This document shows, one piece after another, positions 16,372 to 30,482 of a DNA stretch of 64,000 nucleotides. The DNA comes from Nocardiopsis sinuspersici (lineage in GTDB: Bacteria; Actinomycetota; Actinomycetes; Streptosporangiales; Streptosporangiaceae), in contig VWVT01000009.1 in the NCBI GenBank assembly GCA_008638415.1, forward strand, positions 124,001-188,000. Direction: 5' to 3'. The translations under genes and the position numbers were made by a program. A model generated the notes under the pieces. It was given only the letters and a program-made list of their open reading frames with translations, was not told where the DNA came from and made no database searches. Each line of letters starts with the position of its first letter. Position 1 is the first letter of the stretch.

Positions 16372-17370
16372 TCAGCCCGAGACGAGGTCCGAGGCGCCGT
16401 CCGCGACCTGGAGGAAGACGTCCTCCAGGGAGGCGCCACGCACCTGGAGGTGCTTGAGCGTGGTGCCGTGTTCGGCGGCCCAGGCCACGAGTGCCGCGAC
16501 CGTGTGGTGCGCCCGGTCGGCCACGTCCTCGTCCATGGCCGTGTAGGTGGCCCACAGGGCGTGGTCGCGGGTCTCCACGGCCAGGTCGGCGCCGGGCAGG
16601 TCGGGCAGGTCGCTGGTGCGTACGTTCTCGGGGAGCCGGAAGCCCACCCGGTCCCCCCAGCCCGCCAGCACGCCGGCCAGGGTGCCCTCGACCCTCACCT
16701 CGCCGCGGTGCATGATCGCCAGCCGGTCGGCGAGCCGCTCGGCCTCCTCCAGGTAGTGGGTGGTGAGCAGGATCGCCACCCCGTCCCTCTTCAGCTCGGA
16801 GACGACCCGCCACGTCTCCAGCCGCGCCTCGGGGTCCATGCCGGTCGTCGGCTCGTCCAGGTACAGCACCTCGGGCCTGGTCACCAGGGCCAGGGCCAGG
16901 TCCAGGCGGCGCTTTTGCCCCCCGGAGAGCTGGCGGACCGCGACCCCGCCCTTGTCGGTCAGGTTCACCATGTCCAGGACCTCCGCGGTGTCGCGGGGGC
17001 CGGCGGCGAGGTCGTGGGCGAGGCCCATGGTCTCGTCGACGCTCAGGTCCTCCAGCAGGCCGCTGCCCTGGAGGACGGCGTTGGTGCGCTCACGGACTCC
17101 GCGGGGGTGGCCGTGGGGGTCGAGGCCGAAGACCCGGACGCTGCCGGAGCTGGGGCGGCGGAAGCCCTCCAGCGTCTCGATGGTGGTGGTCTTGCCCGCG
17201 CCGTTGGTGCCGAGGAGGGCGAAGAGCTCGCCGGGGTGGATCTCGAAGGAGACCCCCTTGACCGCCTCGAAGTCGCCGTAGTGCTGGCGAAGGTCGCGGA
17301 CGACCACCGCCGGGCCGGTGGTGTCCCGGTGGCCGGGGCCGGCCGTCGCGGTGTTCGCTGTCGTCGTCAT
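16372..17370 (-). CDS. ABC transporter ATP-binding protein (DrrA-like)
   Basis: 332 residues. Walker A GTNGAGKTT, signature LSGGQKRRLDLALAL, Walker B VLYLDEPTTGMDP and switch His in LTTHYLEEAE are all present. The C-terminal 90 residues are the DrrA-type regulatory extension. It energises the ABC-2 permease whose gene starts 64 bases downstream. It is preceded by a TetR gene on the same strand and by a 12-base palindrome (17455-17466) that could be an operator for the pair. Confidence 0.9.
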   Translation of the reverse strand: MTTTANTATAGPGHRDTTGPAVVVRDLRQHYGDFEAVKGVSFEIHPGELFALLGTNGAGKTTTIETLEGFRRPSSGSVRVFGLDPHGHPRGVRERTNAVLQGSGLLEDLSVDETMGLAHDLAAGPRDTAEVLDMVNLTDKGGVAVRQLSGGQKRRLDLALALVTRPEVLYLDEPTTGMDPEARLETWRVVSELKRDGVAILLTTHYLEEAERLADRLAIMHRGEVRVEGTLAGVLAGWGDRVGFRLPENVRTSDLPDLPGADLAVETRDHALWATYTAMDEDVADRAHHTVAALVAWAAEHGTTLKHLQVRGASLEDVFLQVADGASDLVSG

Positions 17371-17454
17371 GCGTCCAGGCTCCCGTGGACCGGGGTCCGC
17401 CGGACAGACGCCGTTGTCACAGGCTGCCGGTGCGGAACCTCCCGGCGGACGCAC

Positions 17455-17466
17455 TGACAAATGTCA
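17455..17466. promoter_or_regulatory. Candidate operator TGACA-N2-TGTCA
   Basis: A perfect 5-2-5 palindrome at the stop codon of the TetR gene, about 85 bases upstream of the ABC ATPase start. It is a possible binding site for the adjacent TetR protein on the exporter genes. A chance palindrome of this length is not excluded. Confidence 0.3.
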
Positions 17467-18090
17467 TCCGCGGCGCGCCTCCCGTCCTCCCTCGACGGTG
17501 ACGGCGGCGACGGCCGCCGCCACGGCCGCGCGCTGGGCGTCCAGCGAGGCGCCCGGCGGCTGGCGGACGGCGCTGAGCCAGATCCCGTCCACGAGGACCA
17601 GCAGCAGTTCCACCAGGGCGTCCGGGTCCTGCCCCGGTGCCAGCTCCCCCTGTTCGCCGGCCCAGCCGACGGCGGAGCGCAGGGCCGCGCGTGCCCGGGC
17701 GTCGAGTTCGGCGAGGGTGTCGGCGAAGCCGGCGTCCACGGCGGCCCTCGCGTAGAACGCGGACCAGACGCGGGCCTCGGCCAGGCGCTCGTCGTCGGTG
17801 GGCAGCAGGTCGGTGAGGACACGGCGCAGCCCCTCCGCGAAGGACAGCCCCCCCGGGCCGACGCGGATCTCGGAGAACCGCCGCTCCACGTTGGCGAGCA
17901 TCTCGCGCAGGGCGAAGCGGAGCAGTTCGTCCTTGGTGCCGAAGTCGCGCTGGACGGCTCCGACGGAGAGTCCCGCCTCGGCCGCGACGGTACGGATGCT
18001 GACGCTCTCCAGGCCCTCCCTCGCGGCGATCCGGTGGAGCGCGGCGGCCACGTGGCGGCGGCGCTCTTCCTTGTCTACGTACCTGGGCAC
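17464..18090 (-). CDS. TetR-family regulator of the exporter/esterase locus
   Basis: 208 residues. The N-terminal DNA-binding domain contains VAALHRIAAREGLESVSI, then TVAAEAGLSVGAVQRDFGTK, which resembles BetI-type TetR proteins. The GTG at 18090 gives the usual MPRYVDKEERRR start; a GTG at 18108 would add six residues. Neither has a Shine-Dalgarno, so a leaderless mRNA is likely. Twenty-nine bases upstream of this start are two abutting 14-base palindromes that almost certainly are its operators and would control both this gene and the divergent esterase. Confidence 0.87.
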   Translation of the reverse strand: MPRYVDKEERRRHVAAALHRIAAREGLESVSIRTVAAEAGLSVGAVQRDFGTKDELLRFALREMLANVERRFSEIRVGPGGLSFAEGLRRVLTDLLPTDDERLAEARVWSAFYARAAVDAGFADTLAELDARARAALRSAVGWAGEQGELAPGQDPDALVELLLVLVDGIWLSAVRQPPGASLDAQRAAVAAAVAAVTVEGGREARRG

Positions 18091-18118
18091 GGCCGTAGTC
18101 TGACACACTCCCCGCTTT

Positions 18119-18146
18119 GATACGCTCGTATCGATACACTCGTATC
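18119..18146. promoter_or_regulatory. Tandem TetR operator (two abutting 14-bp palindromes)
   Basis: Site 1, 18119-18132, is GATACG-CT-CGTATC, a perfect 6-2-6 palindrome. Site 2, 18133-18146, is GATACA-CT-CGTATC, with a single mismatch. The sites abut with 14-base centre spacing, fitting two dimers on one face of the helix. They lie between the divergent TetR and esterase genes, ending 13 bases before the esterase ATG and overlapping where the promoters must be. Confidence 0.75.
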
Positions 18147-18159
18147 AAAAGGAGGAAGC

Positions 18160-19458
18160 ATGACACCCCGAAGCATCGGGCGAGGCCGCGCGGCCACCGC
18201 CGGACGCTGGACGGCGACCGTCCTGGCGGCCACGGCGGCCCTTCCCGGCACGGGCGCCGCTGCGCTCGTCCTGCTGCCGCCGCCTTCCTGGACGGCGTGG
18301 CAGCTCGGTCTGCTGGCACTGGAGTTCAGCCTGGTGTTCGCCGCCCTGGCCGCCCTCGGCCTGCTGTCGTCCCTCGTCGCGTCGGGACGCGTCCGGCGAC
18401 GCGCGAAGGCGCGCGCCGGAGGGCGTCCGTCCACCGGTGGCGCCGGAGCGGTGTGGAGGCGGCGCCTCGCGGCGGCGGCCGCGGCGGCCAACGGTGCCGT
18501 ACTGGTCGCGGCGCTCGTCCCGCCCGCGGCGATCTGGTCCACCGCCCGCGCCGAGGGCGTCCCGCTCGGCCCCGGCGCGTACACCGCCGGGCTCGCCACC
18601 GGCACCGACCGCGAGCCCGAGACCCGCGTCTACCTGCGGACCGGCGGGTCCGGCGTCGGCGCCTCCGCCCCCGAGGAGCTGGAGGTGGACGTGTGGGAGC
18701 CGAGGGACCGGGACGGCGGCGCCCCGCCGCCGATCGTGGTGAACGTCCACGGGGGCGCGGACGACCTGCCGCAGAGCCTTCTCCCCCGGTGGGACACGTG
18801 GCTCGCCGACAGCGGGCACGTGGTGTTCGACGTCGACTACCGCTACTTCCCCGACGGCGGCTGGTCGGTACCGGTCTCCGACGTCAAGTGCGCGATCGGC
18901 TGGGCCCGCGAGCACGCCGAGGAGTACGGGGCGGCCCCCGAACGGGTCGCCGTCACCGGCCAGTCGGCGGGCGGCCTGATCGCCCTCCTGGCCGGGTACA
19001 CGTCGGCGGAGGAGATCCCGCCGAGCTGCGACGTGCGCGGCATCGGCGTCGACGCGGTCGTGGCCTGGTACTCGGTGGCCGACGGGACCGCCGACGCCCC
19101 CGGGGTGCCGTGGCGCCTGCGGCACTCCCCGATCCGGGAGGAGCTGGACGAGGACACCGTGCGGATGATGGGCGGCACCCCGGACGAGGTGCCCGGGGAG
19201 TACGCGATGATCTCGCCGATCACCCACGTCTCCTCCGACACCCCTCCCACCCTGCTGGTCATGTCCGGCCACGACCTGTTCCTGGACGTGGAGGACAACC
19301 GCCGCCTCGCCGCCCGGCTCGGCGCCGCCGGGGTGGAGCACCGGCTCCTGGAGATCCCCTGGGCCGAGCACATGTTCGACCTGAACTGGGGAGGGCTCGC
19401 CAGCCAGGTCACCCGGCCCGTGCTGGAGGACTTCCTCACCGAGCACCTCTCCGCGTGA
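18160..19458 (+). CDS. Membrane-anchored alpha/beta-hydrolase (esterase)
   Basis: 432 residues. Three hydrophobic segments in the first 125 residues (about 15-40, 48-75, 103-125) anchor the protein. The catalytic domain from about 170 belongs to the hormone-sensitive-lipase-like group: HGG oxyanion motif at 197-199, nucleophile Ser269 in GQSAGG, Asp in MSGHDLFLD and His in AEHMFD complete the triad. The substrate is unknown but likely a short acyl ester handled at the membrane. GGAGG 4 bases before the ATG fixes the start. Tandem TetR operators upstream suggest induction by a small molecule. Confidence 0.87.
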   Translation: MTPRSIGRGRAATAGRWTATVLAATAALPGTGAAALVLLPPPSWTAWQLGLLALEFSLVFAALAALGLLSSLVASGRVRRRAKARAGGRPSTGGAGAVWRRRLAAAAAAANGAVLVAALVPPAAIWSTARAEGVPLGPGAYTAGLATGTDREPETRVYLRTGGSGVGASAPEELEVDVWEPRDRDGGAPPPIVVNVHGGADDLPQSLLPRWDTWLADSGHVVFDVDYRYFPDGGWSVPVSDVKCAIGWAREHAEEYGAAPERVAVTGQSAGGLIALLAGYTSAEEIPPSCDVRGIGVDAVVAWYSVADGTADAPGVPWRLRHSPIREELDEDTVRMMGGTPDEVPGEYAMISPITHVSSDTPPTLLVMSGHDLFLDVEDNRRLAARLGAAGVEHRLLEIPWAEHMFDLNWGGLASQVTRPVLEDFLTEHLSA

Positions 19459-19486
19459 GGGCCGCCCGCGCCGGCCCGAGGCGCGC

Positions 19487-19527
19487 GAGGGGGCCGGCAC
19501 CGACCCGTGGTCGGCGCCGGCCCCCTC
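19487..19527. terminator. Bidirectional terminator hairpin
   Basis: Outer 12-base-pair stem GAGGGGGCCGGC/GCCGGCCCCCTC with an inner CCGAC/GTCGG stem, between the convergent esterase and Fe-S oxidoreductase genes. Confidence 0.75.
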
Positions 19528-19550
19528 GGAAGGCTCCGGGCCCTCAGGCG

Positions 19551-21758
<2,208 letters not shown>

Positions 21759-22291
21759 CGTCCGTGGCCTCCCATCCTGACTTCGTCGTCCGGTGCGCCA
21801 CACACCGGCGGTCCAAGTCTATGTTACTTACGAGTAATAGCGCGGCCACCACCGGAGGGGTCCGACCGCCCCCGAGAAGCCCCTCCGGGAGCGCCGCCGT
21901 CGCCGCGTGCCACCGGGCCGCGAGGGCCCGGCCGGCGCGCGTGCGCCCGCGTCGGCCGACGCCCGCGGCGGACCGCGCGGGTGCGGCCGAACGGAGTTCT
22001 GGCACACCGCACGTCCTATGTGTAGCGGACGGCCGGCACCGGACGACGCGGCGGGGGTATCGGTGACTTCACCGTTCCTCCCGACCGCTCCTCCCGTTAC
22101 CAGACTGCGGCACGCGCGGGAGTGGAACGGCCACCACCCCGGGCACTCCCCCCGGACACCCCTGAGGATCCCTGGTTTCCAGGTCAAGGATCTCCCCGAG
22201 TTGTCCCGGGGTTCCCCCACATCTCCGTCGAAGAGTGCCCAGGCCGGGAACATCCGGGCCGGGCCAGCCGTTGTCAGGGCGTAGGACCCAA
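21759..22291. other. Intergenic region upstream of the dnaK operon
   Basis: About 530 bases between the divergent Fe-S oxidoreductase and the HspR boxes of dnaK. I find no credible gene. It contains the TTACT-N4-AGTAA palindrome near its left end and otherwise GC-rich sequence with no clear structure. Confidence 0.4.
21824..21837. promoter_or_regulatory. Candidate operator TTACT-N4-AGTAA
   Basis: A perfect 5-4-5 palindrome in the only AT-rich patch upstream of the Fe-S oxidoreductase, 66 bases from its start. The form is typical of TetR/FadR-class regulators of lipid metabolism; no regulator gene is adjacent. Confidence 0.45.
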
Positions 22292-22312
22292 CTTGAGTCG
22301 GGGCGACTCAAC
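22292..22312. promoter_or_regulatory. HAIR element 1 (HspR operator)
   Basis: CTTGAGT (22292-22298), a 7-base spacer and ACTCAAC (22306-22312). This matches the HspR-associated inverted repeat CTTGAGT-N7-ACTCAAG at all but the last base. It lies just upstream of a TTGACA -35 (22317-22322) for dnaK. Confidence 0.92.
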
Positions 22313-22343
22313 TGATTTGACAGCCGCCACTCGACGAAGCAAA

Positions 22344-22364
22344 CTTACGTCTGAACGACTCAAC
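22344..22364. promoter_or_regulatory. HAIR element 2 (imperfect HspR operator)
   Basis: CTTACGT (22344-22350), a 7-base spacer and ACTCAAC (22358-22364): a second HAIR with two changes in the left arm, ending 20 bases before the dnaK start. Together with element 1 it brackets the promoter, as in other actinobacterial dnaK operons. Confidence 0.8.
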
Positions 22365-22383
22365 TTTGACGGAGGAAGCAACC

Positions 22384-24246
<1,863 letters not shown>

Positions 24247-24281
24247 TCCGAGGTCGAGCCGAGGAAGGAGACACGTCGCAG

Positions 24282-25052
24282 ATGACTCCGTCGGAGAACA
24301 CGAACGGCGCCGGTGAGGGCGAGGAGCGCCAGGGACCGGTGATCCGCGACAACCGCCGGATCGACCCCGAGACGGGTGAGGTCAGGAATCCCGAGGCCGA
24401 GGGCGACGACACCGAGGAGATCCCCGAGGTCGCCGAGGAGGAGGTCGTCGAGGCCGACCTGGAGGACGACGCCCCCGAGGTCCCGGACACGCCGGAGTCG
24501 GTGGTGAGCGAGGCGATCAACGCCGACGAGCGGGTCGTCGAGCTCACCAACGACCTCAAGCGGGTGCAGGCGGAGTACGCCAACTACCGCAAGCGCGTCG
24601 ACCGCGACCGCGTGACCGTCCGCGAGATGGCCACCGCACAGGTCGTCGGCGAACTCCTGCCGATCCTGGACGACGTCGGGCGCGCCCGCGAGCACGACGA
24701 GCTCAACGGCGGGTTCAAGGCGGTGGGCGAGGCCCTGGAGGCCACGGTCGCCAAGCTGGGCCTGGAGCGGTACGCGGAGAAGGGCGACGAGTTCGACCCC
24801 AACCTCCACGAGGCGCTCACCCTGGTCCCGGTTCCGGGTATCTCCACCCAGACCGTGATCGAGGTGTTCCAGCCCGGGTACCGCATGGGTGAGAGGATCC
24901 TCCGTCCGGCCCGCGTGGTCGTCGGGGAGCCCGCGGAGGAGGACGCCGAGGCCTCGGCCGAGTCGTCCGGGTCCACCGCCGGAAGCGGCGGGGACACCTC
25001 CGAGCCGTCCGGCGCGGCCGGCACCGACGCCGACGGCGAAGACGACAAGTAA
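24282..25052 (+). CDS. grpE: Nucleotide exchange factor GrpE
   Basis: 256 residues, longer than the usual 190-200 because of acidic low-complexity extensions at both ends. The coiled coil (about 80-115) runs into the conserved core ANYRKRVDRDRV, ELLPILDDVGRA and the beta-wing region VIEVFQPGYRMGERILRPARV. It releases ADP from DnaK. The start is 35 bases after the dnaK stop, with AAGGAG upstream. Two strong hairpins follow, before dnaJ. Confidence 0.96.
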   Translation: MTPSENTNGAGEGEERQGPVIRDNRRIDPETGEVRNPEAEGDDTEEIPEVAEEEVVEADLEDDAPEVPDTPESVVSEAINADERVVELTNDLKRVQAEYANYRKRVDRDRVTVREMATAQVVGELLPILDDVGRAREHDELNGGFKAVGEALEATVAKLGLERYAEKGDEFDPNLHEALTLVPVPGISTQTVIEVFQPGYRMGERILRPARVVVGEPAEEDAEASAESSGSTAGSGGDTSEPSGAAGTDADGEDDK

Positions 25053-25069
25053 CGGGTCCGCCCGTGACC

Positions 25070-25110
25070 CTCCGGCCGCGGCCGCCGCTCACGCGGGGCC
25101 GCGGCCGGAG
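25070..25110 (+). other. Intercistronic hairpin 1 (grpE-dnaJ)
   Basis: A 14-base-pair perfect inverted repeat (arms 25070-25083 and 25097-25110, 13-base loop) 17 bases after the grpE stop. Placed inside an operon, it may attenuate transcription or set an mRNA processing end. Confidence 0.65.
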
Positions 25111-25119
25111 ACGGAGACG

Positions 25120-25146
25120 GGCCCCGGACCGACGCGGTCCGGGGCC
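25120..25146 (+). other. Intercistronic hairpin 2 (grpE-dnaJ)
   Basis: An 11-base-pair perfect inverted repeat (GGCCCCGGACC/GGTCCGGGGCC, 5-base loop), directly after hairpin 1 and 50 bases before dnaJ. Confidence 0.65.
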
Positions 25147-25196
25147 ACGTGGAAGCATCGGACGCAACCGGCACCAGCGGGAGAAGGCACCAGTCG

Positions 25197-26363
25197 ATGA
25201 GCACCAAGGACTACCTGGAGAAGGACTACTACAAGGTCCTCGGAGTCTCAAAGACCGCCTCGAAGGACGAGATCAAGCAGTCCTACCGCAAGCTGGCCCG
25301 GGAGAACCACCCCGACGCGAACACCGAGGATCCGAAGGCGGCGGACCGCTTCAAGGAGATCTCCGAAGCCTACAACGTCCTGTCGGACGACAAGCGCCGC
25401 AAGGAGTACGACGAGGCGCGTTCGCTGTTCGGCGGCTCCTACCGGCCCGGCGGAGGCGGTACCGGCCCCGGCGGGTTCGACATGGGCGACCTGTTCGGCC
25501 AGGGTCCCGGCACGGGCGGGGCCCCCGGCGGTGAGCGCCTGAGCGACCTCTTCGGCGGACTGTTCGGCGGCCGCGGGCGCGGCGGCGGCGGAGCCCGCAG
25601 CAGGCGCGGCGCCGACGTCGAGACCGAGACGACACTGACCTTCCGCGAGGCGGTCGAGGGGGCCACGCGCTCCTTCAAGCTGGCCAGCGAGTCGGCGTGC
25701 CCCACCTGTAAGGGCACCGGGGCCAGGACGGGCACCGCCCCGCGGATGTGCCCCAAGTGCTCCGGCACCGGGCACGAGAACACCAACCTGGGCGGCTTCT
25801 CGCTGTCCGAGCCGTGCAGCGAGTGCAGGGGCCGCGGCCTGGTCGTGGACGACCCCTGCCCCACCTGCAACGGCAGCGGGCGCGGCAAGAGCACCCGCAC
25901 CATCCAGACCCGCATCCCCGGCGGCGTGTCCGACGGGCAGCGGATCCGCATCAAGGGCAAGGGCGCGCCCGGGGAGAACGGCGGACCGGCGGGCGACCTC
26001 TACGTCGTCGTCCACGTGAAGGAGCACCCCGTGTTCGGCAGGAGCGGCGACAACGTGACGATCACCGTTCCCGTGAGCTTCCCCGAGGCCGCGCTGGGCG
26101 CCGAGGTGCGCATCCCGACCCTCCAGGGCTTCCCGGTGACGGTGAAGATCCCGCCGGGCACGCAGAACGGGCACAAGCTCCGGGTACGCGGCAAGGGCGC
26201 GACCCGCAGGGACGGCACCGCCGGCGACATGCTCGTCACGGTCGAGGTTGCGGTGCCGAGGACACTCAACGGTGACGCGCGCGAGGCTCTGGAGAAGTTT
26301 CGCGCCGCGACCTCCGACTACGACCCGCGCGACGGCCTTGAGGCGCGGGCGAAGGGTGTGTGA
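25197..26363 (+). CDS. dnaJ: Chaperone protein DnaJ (type I)
   Basis: 388 residues. J domain with the HPD tripeptide at 38-40 (ENHPDAN), then a Gly-rich linker (about 80-140), four zinc-binding CxxCxGxG repeats (CPTCKGTG, CPKCSGTG, CSECRGRG, CPTCNGSG) and the substrate-binding C-terminal barrels. The N-terminus MSTKDYLEKDYYKVLGV is the DnaJ1 form linked to dnaK in actinobacteria. It stimulates the DnaK ATPase and hands over clients. The ATG at 25197 has GAGAAGG upstream. Its stop overlaps the hspR start. Confidence 0.97.
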   Translation: MSTKDYLEKDYYKVLGVSKTASKDEIKQSYRKLARENHPDANTEDPKAADRFKEISEAYNVLSDDKRRKEYDEARSLFGGSYRPGGGGTGPGGFDMGDLFGQGPGTGGAPGGERLSDLFGGLFGGRGRGGGGARSRRGADVETETTLTFREAVEGATRSFKLASESACPTCKGTGARTGTAPRMCPKCSGTGHENTNLGGFSLSEPCSECRGRGLVVDDPCPTCNGSGRGKSTRTIQTRIPGGVSDGQRIRIKGKGAPGENGGPAGDLYVVVHVKEHPVFGRSGDNVTITVPVSFPEAALGAEVRIPTLQGFPVTVKIPPGTQNGHKLRVRGKGATRRDGTAGDMLVTVEVAVPRTLNGDAREALEKFRAATSDYDPRDGLEARAKGV

Positions 26364-26932
26364 ACGACGTGAACGACTCCTTCGGCGCTGACGCTCCGGT
26401 CTACGTGATCTCGGTGGCCGCCGAGCTGGCGGGGATGCACCCCCAGACCCTGCGGCAGTACGACCGACTGGGGATCGTCTCGCCCGGCCGCGCGTCCGGC
26501 CGCGGGCGCCGCTACTCCATGCGCGACGTGCAGACGCTGCGCCAGGTGCAGCGTCTGTCCCAGGACGAGGGCGTCAACCTCGCCGGGATCAAGCGGATCC
26601 TGGAACTGGAGCACGAGGTGGAGCAGTTGCGCGAGCAGGTGTTCCACCTGGCCAACGAACTCGAGGCGGCGCGGCGGGCCGTGACCCGGCGGGGCCGTCC
26701 GGCGGGGCCCGAGGGCGGTGCCGGGGTGCGGGGCGAGCTGGTGCGCCGAACCCGGCTGACCATCTTCAACACCGCCGAGCCGGGGAACCCCGACGAGCCC
26801 CGCGACGGGCGGCCCAGGGCGGAGGGCTCCGGGCGGGGCGGCTACGGGCCGGACGTGCCCGGGCAGGGCGGTCCCGGAGACGGCGGCTTCGGCCAGGGCG
26901 GGCCCGGCCGTACCGAGGACGAGCAGGACTGA
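26360..26932 (+). CDS. hspR: Heat-shock repressor HspR (MerR family)
   Basis: 190 residues. The MerR-type winged helix at about 14-82 (VYVISVAAELAGMHPQTLRQ, then YDRLGIVSPGR and RYSMRDVQTLRQVQRLS) is followed by a leucine-rich coiled coil and a Gly-rich tail longer than in most HspR proteins. HspR binds HAIR boxes with DnaK as co-repressor. The GTG start at 26360 overlaps the dnaJ stop by four bases, so translation is coupled. The HAIR boxes at 22292 and 22344 make the operon autoregulated. Confidence 0.95.
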   Translation: MNDVNDSFGADAPVYVISVAAELAGMHPQTLRQYDRLGIVSPGRASGRGRRYSMRDVQTLRQVQRLSQDEGVNLAGIKRILELEHEVEQLREQVFHLANELEAARRAVTRRGRPAGPEGGAGVRGELVRRTRLTIFNTAEPGNPDEPRDGRPRAEGSGRGGYGPDVPGQGGPGDGGFGQGGPGRTEDEQD

Positions 26933-27016
26933 CGGAGTTCCGCCGCGGCGGCACGGGGCGTGGTCGGCCATGGTCCATCACTCCACGTGACAACACTTGC
27001 GAAAGGGGTCACGGGC

Positions 27017-29629
<2,613 letters not shown>

Positions 29630-29659
29630 CCGCACGCCCGGGCCCGAGGCGAGCAGGAG

Positions 29660-29683
29660 GGGCCGTCCCCGAGGGGGCGGCCC
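29660..29683. terminator. Bidirectional terminator hairpin
   Basis: An 11-pair stem with one G-T pair (arms 29660-29670 and 29673-29683). It closes the clpB transcript and the convergent phosphoribosyltransferase gene. Confidence 0.65.
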
Positions 29684-29684
29684 G

Positions 29685-30482
29685 CTACCCGTCGCCTTCC
29701 GGGGAGGCTCCCACGCGTCCGTGGCCGTGGAAAGCACAGATGTCCATGTCATACGGCACAGAGGAGATACGTTCGACCAGAGGTCGCGCAGGTCCGTATC
29801 CGGGCTGTATCTGCCGGGCCAGAACCATGATCACCACGCGTCGAGCCCCAGACCGCTTCAACTGATACGCGACGGACTGCGCTCGTGAACCGGTGACCCA
29901 TGTGTCGTCGATAAGCAGAACATCCGTCTGAGGCTGAGGGTCGGGGATGCTCTGGACTACGAACCAGTCACTGTTGAACGACCGTGAATCCGGCTGAACA
30001 TCAGGGTTCACGCCTACCGAGATCCGCCGAAGCGATCGAACCTTCGAGGCGAGTGCCTCCTCCAGAGGATGTCTGGCCTGAGACCTGTTCTTCGTACTCG
30101 GCACAAAGCACACGTGGGTGAAGTGTTCCACGTCGGCGGCGGCCTTCACACAAGTGATGTGGTTCTGGCAGAAATGGGCGAAGAGTGCGGTCAGGTTCGT
30201 CGCCGCCGCCTTGTTGGCGGGAACCTGCTTGTACATCCGCAGGTTCTGGCTGTGCTGTCCTTCCGACCCCTTGCGGTAGGTGATGGGCACCACCAGATCC
30301 GCGCGGTGCACTCCAGCCGCGTACTCGATGTCACGGCAAGGGATACAGTTCGCGTACTTGAGTTCACAGGCTCCGAAGCAGGTCCGACACACACCGGGAG
30401 CCTGGACCGGCGTGGCGTGCAGGTAGGCGAGTTGGACTTCGACGTGCGCACGAACCGAGTATCGCCGGTACTCACCAGACAA
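29685..30482 (-). CDS. ComF-like phosphoribosyltransferase with zinc finger
   Basis: 265 residues from a TTG at 30482 with GAGG about 10 bases upstream; the frame is open to 30530. The N-terminal part has four cysteines in a zinc-ribbon-like order (CRTC, then CELKYANCIPC), as in ComF proteins. The C-terminal part has the PRPP-binding loop VLLIDDTWVTGS and the downstream GARRVVIMVLARQ strand of type I phosphoribosyltransferases. ComF family members support DNA uptake or processing, but the substrate is unknown. The gene overlaps the DprA-like gene by 11 bases and is co-transcribed with it. Base composition is clearly lower in GC than the neighbours, suggesting transfer. Confidence 0.75.
   Translation of the reverse strand: MSGEYRRYSVRAHVEVQLAYLHATPVQAPGVCRTCFGACELKYANCIPCRDIEYAAGVHRADLVVPITYRKGSEGQHSQNLRMYKQVPANKAAATNLTALFAHFCQNHITCVKAAADVEHFTHVCFVPSTKNRSQARHPLEEALASKVRSLRRISVGVNPDVQPDSRSFNSDWFVVQSIPDPQPQTDVLLIDDTWVTGSRAQSVAYQLKRSGARRVVIMVLARQIQPGYGPARPLVERISSVPYDMDICAFHGHGRVGASPEGDG

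Noticed and set aside
26933-27016. Possible HAIR box for clpB
   Set aside because: No CTTGAGT-N7-ACTCAAG-like sequence is present; only an isolated CTTGCGA without a partner arm.
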